From: an uncultured Phycisphaerales bacterium | GTDB taxonomy: Bacteria; Planctomycetota; Phycisphaerae; WQYP01 | Reading direction: 5' to 3' | DNA: 26,774 nt | Assembly (NCBI GenBank): GCA_903868035.1 | Contig: CAIPTQ010000118.1 | Location: 1-26,774 of the forward strand | Shown: positions 23,797 through 26,774 of the stretch, one piece after another | How positions within the stretch are numbered: position 1 is the first letter of the stretch | How the letters are laid out: the number at the start of each line of letters is the position of its first letter | Notes under the pieces: model-generated | What the model was told of the DNA's origin: nothing | The model's database searches: none | The model's input: only the letters and a program-made list of their open reading frames with translations | Position numbers and translations under genes: made by a program

Positions 23797-23820
23797 GCCC
23801 AGGGATTGCAATCCCTGGGC
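23797..23820. repeat. Perfect 24-bp palindrome between convergent operons
   Basis: The 12-mer GCCCAGGGATTG (23797-23808) is followed at once by its exact reverse complement (23809-23820). It lies 108 bp after the HEPN-like stop and 32 bp beyond the TRAP operon end. It may act as a bidirectional transcription-end hairpin or be one copy of a REP-like family. Confidence 0.7.
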
Positions 23821-23852
23821 TTGATGGGCGCGAGAATCAAATGGAATCCGGA

Positions 23853-25154
23853 TTACTTCATCAGCCCCGGCAGCCAGGTGGCGATGGCCGGGAAGATCAG
23901 CAGCAGGATCGTCGCGAGCGTCAGGGCGATTACGAAGGGGAAGGCGCCCTTGAAGACCTTTTCGAGGGGGATGCTGCGGTCGATGCCGTTGACGACGTAG
24001 GCGCAGATGCCGACGGGGGGGGTGATGACGCCGATTTGTGTTACCAGCACGATGATCACGCCGAACCAGATCGGGTTATAGCCCAGCCCCAGCACCACGG
24101 GGTAGAAGATCGGGACGGTGAGCATGAGGAGCGCGAGGGCATCGACGAAGCAGCCGGCGATCATGTAGAAGATGATGATGAACGAGAGGATCACCCAGCC
24201 AGGGAGGGGCAGGGAGGAGAGCCAGGTGGCCAGTTCGTTGGGAATCTGGGAGATGGTCAGGAACTTACCAAAGACGTTGGCGCCGGCCACGATGATCATG
24301 ACCATGCAGGAGGTGCGGGCGGTCTCCTGCAGGGAGCGGGTGAGCATCGCGAGGCTGAGTTTGCCGCGGATGAGGGCGATGAGAATGCTGCCGCCGGCGC
24401 CGATGGCGGCGCCTTCGGTGGGGGTGAAATAGCCCCAGAGCATGCCGCCCATGATGGCGGCGAAGAGGAGGAGGGTTTCGGACATGCCCAGCAGGGAGCG
24501 GAACTTCCGGCTCCAGGGGATGGGGGGCGCGGCAGGCCCCATGGCGGGGCGGAAGACGCAGACGAGATAGATGGTCAGGCAGAACAGGAAGGCCGAGAGG
24601 ATGCCCGGGAGGATGCCGGAGATGAAGAGTTTGCCGATGGACTCCTGGGTCATGATGCCATAGCAGATGAAGACGACGCTGGGGGGGATCATCATGCCCA
24701 GGGTGCCGCCGGCGGCGACGACGCCGGCGGAGAGTTCGGTGCCGTAGCGGTATTTTTTCATTTCGGGCAGGGCGACGGCGGCCATGGTGGCGGTGGTGGC
24801 GGGGCCGGAGCCGCAGATGGCCCCGAAGGCGGTGCAGGCCCCGACGGTGGCCATGGCCAGGCCGCCGCGCAGGGGGCCGAGCCAGCAATAGGCGGCATGA
24901 TAAAGCTTGCCACTGATCCCGCTGTGAAAGGCGACCTGACCCATGAGGACGAAGAGGGGGATGACGGTGAGGTCCGGATTGGCGAGGGTGGAATATACCT
25001 CGCGGGTGGTCATGGTGATGGCGGCATCGGAATTGATAATCAGGGCGAACCCGGCGAACCCGACGAGCGTCATCACGAAGGCCACGGGCATGCTGCTGAA
25101 CAGCAGCACCACCAACGCCACGCAGCCTAAGATGCCAACTTCGATGGGGGTCAT
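23853..25154 (-). CDS. dctM: TRAP transporter large permease (DctM family)
   Basis: The 433 residues match the typical DctM length of about 425, with about 12 membrane helices throughout. Family segments seen include MPVAFVMTLVGFAGF near the start, SGPATTATMAAVALPEM, GGTLGMMIPPSVVFICYG and ITPPVGICAYVVNGI. This subunit is the Na+-driven translocation channel for organic acids such as C4-dicarboxylates or sugar acids; the substrate cannot be read from it. The ATG overlaps the small permease stop by 4 nt. It is the last gene of the operon, and a palindrome at 23797-23820 may end transcription. Confidence 0.95.
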   Translation of the reverse strand: MTPIEVGILGCVALVVLLFSSMPVAFVMTLVGFAGFALIINSDAAITMTTREVYSTLANPDLTVIPLFVLMGQVAFHSGISGKLYHAAYCWLGPLRGGLAMATVGACTAFGAICGSGPATTATMAAVALPEMKKYRYGTELSAGVVAAGGTLGMMIPPSVVFICYGIMTQESIGKLFISGILPGILSAFLFCLTIYLVCVFRPAMGPAAPPIPWSRKFRSLLGMSETLLLFAAIMGGMLWGYFTPTEGAAIGAGGSILIALIRGKLSLAMLTRSLQETARTSCMVMIIVAGANVFGKFLTISQIPNELATWLSSLPLPGWVILSFIIIFYMIAGCFVDALALLMLTVPIFYPVVLGLGYNPIWFGVIIVLVTQIGVITPPVGICAYVVNGIDRSIPLEKVFKGAFPFVIALTLATILLLIFPAIATWLPGLMK

Positions 25155-25705
25155 GGCTTGACGATCTCCGCGCCGGGGTAGAGCAGTTCATGCAGGAACA
25201 CCAGGACCATCCCCCCGCAGGAGGCCGCCAATACCCAGGGCAGCCAGAACATCGGCAACTGCAAGGTCGAGGTGACCTCGCCGACCTTCAACTTTTCCTG
25301 CCCGTATATCACGGCCTGGTAGCACAACAGCGCGAAGAGCGCCAGGCTCACCAACAGCAGAACCTTGGTCACGCCCCACTTGAGGCCGCGGGGGAATTTG
25401 TTGGAAAAGTAATCCACCGTCACATGCCCCCGGCAGGCCGTGGTATAGGGCATGGCCCCGGCCAGCACGATGATGGCGGTCACGCTCACCAGATCCTGCG
25501 AGCCGCTGATCGGACGGTTGACGGTGGCGCGCATTACCACATCGACACAGGTCAAAAGCATCATGCCCAGGAGGCTGACGCCCGACACGGCGGCCATCAC
25601 CAGGACCAGTACGCGAACTGTGAGCGTGAAAAACCGGACCCGCGGCATCACAGGTGCCGGGGCCGATGCCAGCGTATCCTCGCAGTCAGCGGGTGGTTGC
25701 GTCAC
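25151..25705 (-). CDS. dctQ: TRAP transporter small permease (DctQ family)
   Basis: The 184-residue protein has four membrane helices (about residues 30-55, 70-92, 110-130 and 150-172), the usual DctQ layout. Family-typical ADPs such as [18 protein letters not shown] and the segment [11 protein letters not shown] are present. DctQ joins DctM to form the membrane part of the transporter. It starts with GTG at 25705, inside a 4-nt GTGA overlap with the stop of the solute-binding gene, and overlaps dctM by 4 nt. The three genes are therefore one tightly coupled operon. Confidence 0.93.
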   Translation of the reverse strand: MTQPPADCEDTLASAPAPVMPRVRFFTLTVRVLVLVMAAVSGVSLLGMMLLTCVDVVMRATVNRPISGSQDLVSVTAIIVLAGAMPYTTACRGHVTVDYFSNKFPRGLKWGVTKVLLLVSLALFALLCYQAVIYGQEKLKVGEVTSTLQLPMFWLPWVLAASCGGMVLVFLHELLYPGAEIVKP

Positions 25706-26774
25706 TTACCAGCCCCTCCGGCGACCTTGGCCAACTCCGCCTGGATGTCCTTGAGGAGCGCCGCGCCGGGCAGGTTTTTCGCCTTGGTATCGGCCAGATA
25801 GCCATCGAGGACCGGCTGGACCTTGGCGATCCAGCGCTTCTGCTCGTCGGGCGGAAGTGGAATGACCTGCTTCTTGAGTTCCGCGACAAACGCCTTGCCC
25901 TCGGCATCGGCAAGGTCCCAGGCCTCGCCGTGCCTGGTGACCCACTCGGCGCTCACATCGGTGATGATCTTGCGGAGGTCTTCGGGCAGGCTGTCAAACT
26001 TTTTCTGGTTCATCACGACGAACATCGCCGTGGTGTAGCCGATGGCCGAGCTATCCGTGACGTAATCGATCACTTCGCCCTGTTTCCACCCTTTGAGCGT
26101 TTCGATGGGGCAGAGGGTGGCGTCCACGACGCCTTTTTGGAGGGCTTCGTAAGTTTCCGGCTGGCTCTTGCCGACGGCCGTGCCGCCGAGGCTTTCCACG
26201 ATCTTGGCGCTCAGGCCGGTGGCGCGGATGCGCAGGCCGGCGAGGTCTTCGAGTTTCCGCACGGGCTTTTTGCTCGCGAGGATGCCCGGGCCGTGGGCGT
26301 GTACGTAAAGCAGTTTGGTGTCGGCGAGTTCGGCGGGGTTGTACTTGCGCGCCATGTCGGTGGCGATGCGGCTGGCGGTCTTGCCGTCGGGATAACCCAG
26401 GGGCAGGTCGAGGGCTTCGAGCAGGGGGAAGCGGCCGCGGGTGTAGGCGAAGCAGCTCATGCCGATGTCGGAGATGCCGCTGACGACGCCCTCATAGCAC
26501 TGGTCGGACTTAGTGAGGGTTCCGCCGGCGAAGACGTTGATCTTGAGGCGACCGGCGCTGCGTTTTTCGACTTCCCGCGCCCAGGCTTCGGCGGTCTTGG
26601 TCTGGATGTGCGGGGGAGGGAAGAAGACGCTGTAGGAGAGTTCGATGGGCTTGTTGCAGATGGGGGTGCCGGTGAGCAGCACGCGCTTCTTGGCGGTGAT
26701 GCCGGGAATGTCGGCCATGCCATTGGCCTTCTCGGCTTTTGTGGCGCGGGCTCCGACCACCATGCGGGTGCGGA
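25702..26774 (-). CDS. dctP: TRAP transporter solute-binding protein (DctP family) with anomalous N-terminus; frame open to window edge
   Basis: From the [13 protein letters not shown] segment (about 26650) to the stop, the protein is a normal DctP periplasmic binding protein of about 310 residues. It includes GLRIRATG, with the Arg that usually grips the substrate carboxylate, and the [16 protein letters not shown] segment. It would deliver an organic acid to the DctQ/DctM permease. The N-terminus is wrong for this family: there is no signal peptide. The frame instead reads [19 protein letters not shown], which resembles motif III of SNF2-type helicases, and stays open through 26774 ([12 protein letters not shown]). 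ATGs exist at 26763 and 26718, but neither gives an export signal. The gene is therefore either fused, rearranged or chimeric at about 26638-26655. Confidence 0.88.
   Translation of the reverse strand, partial: RTRMVVGARATKAEKANGMADIPGITAKKRVLLTGTPICNKPIELSYSVFFPPPHIQTKTAEAWAREVEKRSAGRLKINVFAGGTLTKSDQCYEGVVSGISDIGMSCFAYTRGRFPLLEALDLPLGYPDGKTASRIATDMARKYNPAELADTKLLYVHAHGPGILASKKPVRKLEDLAGLRIRATGLSAKIVESLGGTAVGKSQPETYEALQKGVVDATLCPIETLKGWKQGEVIDYVTDSSAIGYTTAMFVVMNQKKFDSLPEDLRKIITDVSAEWVTRHGEAWDLADAEGKAFVAELKKQVIPLPPDEQKRWIAKVQPVLDGYLADTKAKNLPGAALLKDIQAELAKVAGGAGK

Noticed and set aside
23841..25130. 429-codon plus-strand frame over dctM
   Set aside because: It has extreme Gly/Asp/His/Glu composition and mirrors the hydrophobic codons of dctM on the other strand.
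1..26774. CRISPR arrays, tRNA or rRNA genes, insertion sequences
   Set aside because: No regularly spaced repeats, no cloverleaf or rRNA-like segments and no transposase genes were seen by reading; small RNAs cannot be excluded.

Overview
The window reads as GC-rich chromosomal DNA from a Gram-negative, polysaccharide-degrading bacterium, most likely a planctomycete of the Phycisphaerae type. The grounds are a PEP-CTERM surface protein, a DUF1570-type peptidase, a secretin/GspE/GspF system, secreted GH2/GH43 enzymes and characteristic intergenic palindromes. The phylum is inferred from gene content and was not tested by a search. No rRNA, tRNA, CRISPR array, insertion sequence or phage gene was found.

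Layout: (1) 1-4906, plus strand: a glycoside hydrolase cluster, with a 5'-truncated GH2 beta-galactosidase-like enzyme and two secreted GH43 arabinosidase/xylosidase-type enzymes. It probably attacks arabinoxylan-like hemicellulose. (2) 4907-5972: an AT-richer leader with a structured 5' UTR, then a PEP-CTERM protein. (3) 6041-18854, minus strand: a 12.8-kb block of ten co-directional genes. In transcription order these are a PilP/GspB-like inner-membrane protein, a secretin, a TPR lipoprotein, a PAS histidine kinase, a response regulator, a GAF/HD-GYP phosphodiesterase, a STAS protein, a GspE/PilB ATPase with two MshEN-type repeats, a GspF/PilC platform protein and a secreted DUF1570 metallopeptidase. 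Several junctions are 4-nt stop/start overlaps. Three others carry strong hairpins just before the next gene. (4) 19218-21010, plus strand: a small three-helix membrane protein and an MgtC/DUF4010 membrane protein. (5) 21155-22507, minus strand: hslU without hslV beside it. (6) 22691-23688, plus strand: a two-gene operon with a near-consensus promoter, encoding an unrecognised protein and a HEPN-like protein with an Rx4H motif. (7) 23853-26774, minus strand: a TRAP transporter (large permease, small permease, solute-binding protein).

The most interesting parts are these. The secretion/pilus-like machine has a complete signalling cassette (kinase, receiver, c-di-GMP phosphodiesterase, STAS) inserted among its genes, next to an ATPase whose N-terminal fold is known to bind c-di-GMP. 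The HEPN-like two-gene operon has the look of a toxin or RNase module. The TRAP binding protein has no signal peptide; its N-terminus instead reads in frame into what looks like the LTGTP motif of a SNF2 helicase. This implies either a real gene fusion or a chimeric junction.
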